Positions 5,711 to 6,525 of a stretch of DNA of 6,525 bases are shown in pieces; within the stretch, counting starts at the first letter, position 1, and every line of letters starts with the position of its first letter. The translations under genes and the position numbers were made by a program. Under the pieces are notes generated by a model. That model saw nothing but the letters and a program-made list of their open reading frames with translations, had not been told where the DNA came from and searched no databases. This DNA comes from Nitrospirae bacterium SPGG5 (GTDB taxonomy: Bacteria > Nitrospirota > Nitrospiria > Nitrospirales > UBA8639), in contig LXTH01000205.1 in the NCBI GenBank assembly GCA_001643555.1, positions 612-7,136 on the forward strand, read 5' to 3'.

Positions 5711-6525
5711 GCAATGGTAATGGGCACCGTAGGTATTTGAGAGATATCGGTCACGGTGAGATGGTACAGTTGGTACAAGATATCGAAGGTTTCGTGGTTC
5801 CACCGATCTACTAATTCTCCATCCTGGGATTTTTGTTCAATGTAATACCACAGTCCTCGTTTCTGGACCGATACGATGGCTTCTTCCGGTTGAATATTTG
5901 ACTCTTGGATAGTCAGCGCCTTTGCCGGATTGACAGAAACGGATTTCGTTCTCGAGTCTAGGGCTACGTGAAATTCTTGATCTTGGGCAATCCCTCGCCA
6001 ATAAATCCTAATATCGATTTAAAGCTGCGTAATTTGATTTCGCCAAACATGGGGAAATCCCCGCCTGGATGACCTTTCCGAATATCGACCAAAATATTAT
6101 TGAAAGAAAATCGGTCCGCTTGATTGTTTAAATCAAGTCGTTCCTGATGCGAAAGCCTGTCGGGATCATAGTTCGTGATCACAGTACGTCCGGTCTTCCG
6201 CTTCGACCCTTCGGAGAGTTGGAGGGGACCTATGAATAAATTCCGCTCAGACTGCAACCATGACAAATGCATCACCCGCTGCCGGAATTCCCGGTATTCT
6301 GCTTTCCGGTGAGGCTGGTTCAACAAGAATCGCCGTTGGCCCTCGTCGTCTTTCAGAAGCATCCCACGCGCCATCAGGCGAAGGAGGATGGCCGGATCGA
6401 TTCCCTGGTGCCACAAAAATTGGATGGTGTTTTCGGAAATCGGCGTGAGGAGGCGCGTGGCGAATTCTTTGCCTTGAATGGGAATGATGGTGATCGTTGG
6501 GTTTTCCGCTACGGAAGCCCCTAAG
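5704..6525 (-). pseudogene. Uncharacterised conserved-looking gene, split by a frameshift; 5' end outside window
   Basis: I cannot assign a function. The frame enters at the right edge (LGASVAENPTI, codons from 6524) and runs leftward through FLWHQGIDPAILLRL, RFSFNNILVDIRKG and FPMFGEIKLRSFKSILGFI to a TAG at 5964. A second frame takes over at about 5998 as RGIAQDQEFHVALDSRTKSV, continues through GLWYYIEQ and WNHETFDILYQLYHL, and ends in VPITIAK at a TAA at 5704-5706. Adding one C in the GGCGAGGG stretch would give GFIGRGIAQDQEF in one continuous protein of about 272 visible residues, so I read this as one gene with a single-base deletion. The TTG at 6416 is not needed as a start, because the frame stays open beyond it. 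No membrane segment or known catalytic motif is visible. From memory it resembles conserved hypothetical proteins of environmental Gram-negatives, which I cannot verify. It may be a true pseudogene or a sequencing error. Confidence 0.7.

Noticed and set aside
5558..5803. 81-codon leftward frame across the intergenic region
   Set aside because: It overlaps both the small + strand gene and the end of the right-hand gene in a third frame; the frame ending at 5704 reads as real protein.
6267..6524. 85-codon + strand frame at the right edge
   Set aside because: It is antisense to the uncharacterised leftward gene, whose frame is the more protein-like.
1..6525. Search by eye for CRISPR arrays, tRNA or rRNA genes, toxin-antitoxin pairs, phage or defence genes
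   Set aside because: No regularly spaced repeats, cloverleaf sequences or matching protein motifs were seen in any part of the window.

Overview
The window is a piece of a mid-GC bacterial chromosome with ordinary bacterial genes. The gene content (an uncharacterised GH65 glycoside phosphorylase-like enzyme beside a pyrophosphate-type phosphofructokinase) and the protein style would fit an environmental Gram-negative such as a member of the Nitrospirota, but this is an impression from memory and not proven by any marker gene here.

Layout from left to right. Positions 1-620 (+) hold the 3' end of an FtsX-type ABC transporter permease. Positions 705-845 hold a 141-bp palindromic element with 17-bp perfect terminal inverted repeats, which looks like a MITE or a solo palindromic repeat and sits exactly against the stop codon of the next gene. 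Positions 846-3236 (-) encode a complete GH65 family enzyme. Positions 3463-4731 (-) encode a 6-phosphofructokinase with the residues typical of pyrophosphate-dependent enzymes. Positions 4670-5048 (-) hold a broken rhodanese gene: the N-terminal half and the C-terminal half are in different frames, and the catalytic cysteine is replaced. Positions 5274-5642 (+) encode a small helical protein that I do not recognise, with a very good ribosome binding site. Positions 5704-6525 (-) hold the 3' part of an uncharacterised gene that is split by a probable one-base frameshift near 5998 and runs off the right edge.

How the genes may work together: the rhodanese remnant, phosphofructokinase and GH65 gene all read leftward in the order rhodanese, PFK, GH65 and could form one transcription unit, although a 226-bp gap with a possible hairpin terminator separates PFK from GH65. 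GH65 enzymes usually split alpha-glucosidic disaccharides with phosphate, giving a sugar phosphate that can enter glycolysis, and a reversible pyrophosphate-linked PFK acts in the same central sugar pathway. This is a plausible storage-sugar or osmolyte carbon module, by inference only.

I found no CRISPR array, rRNA, tRNA, phage genes or recognisable defence system. The most notable non-routine signals are the palindromic mobile-like element and two independent frame disruptions, which may be real gene decay or sequence errors.
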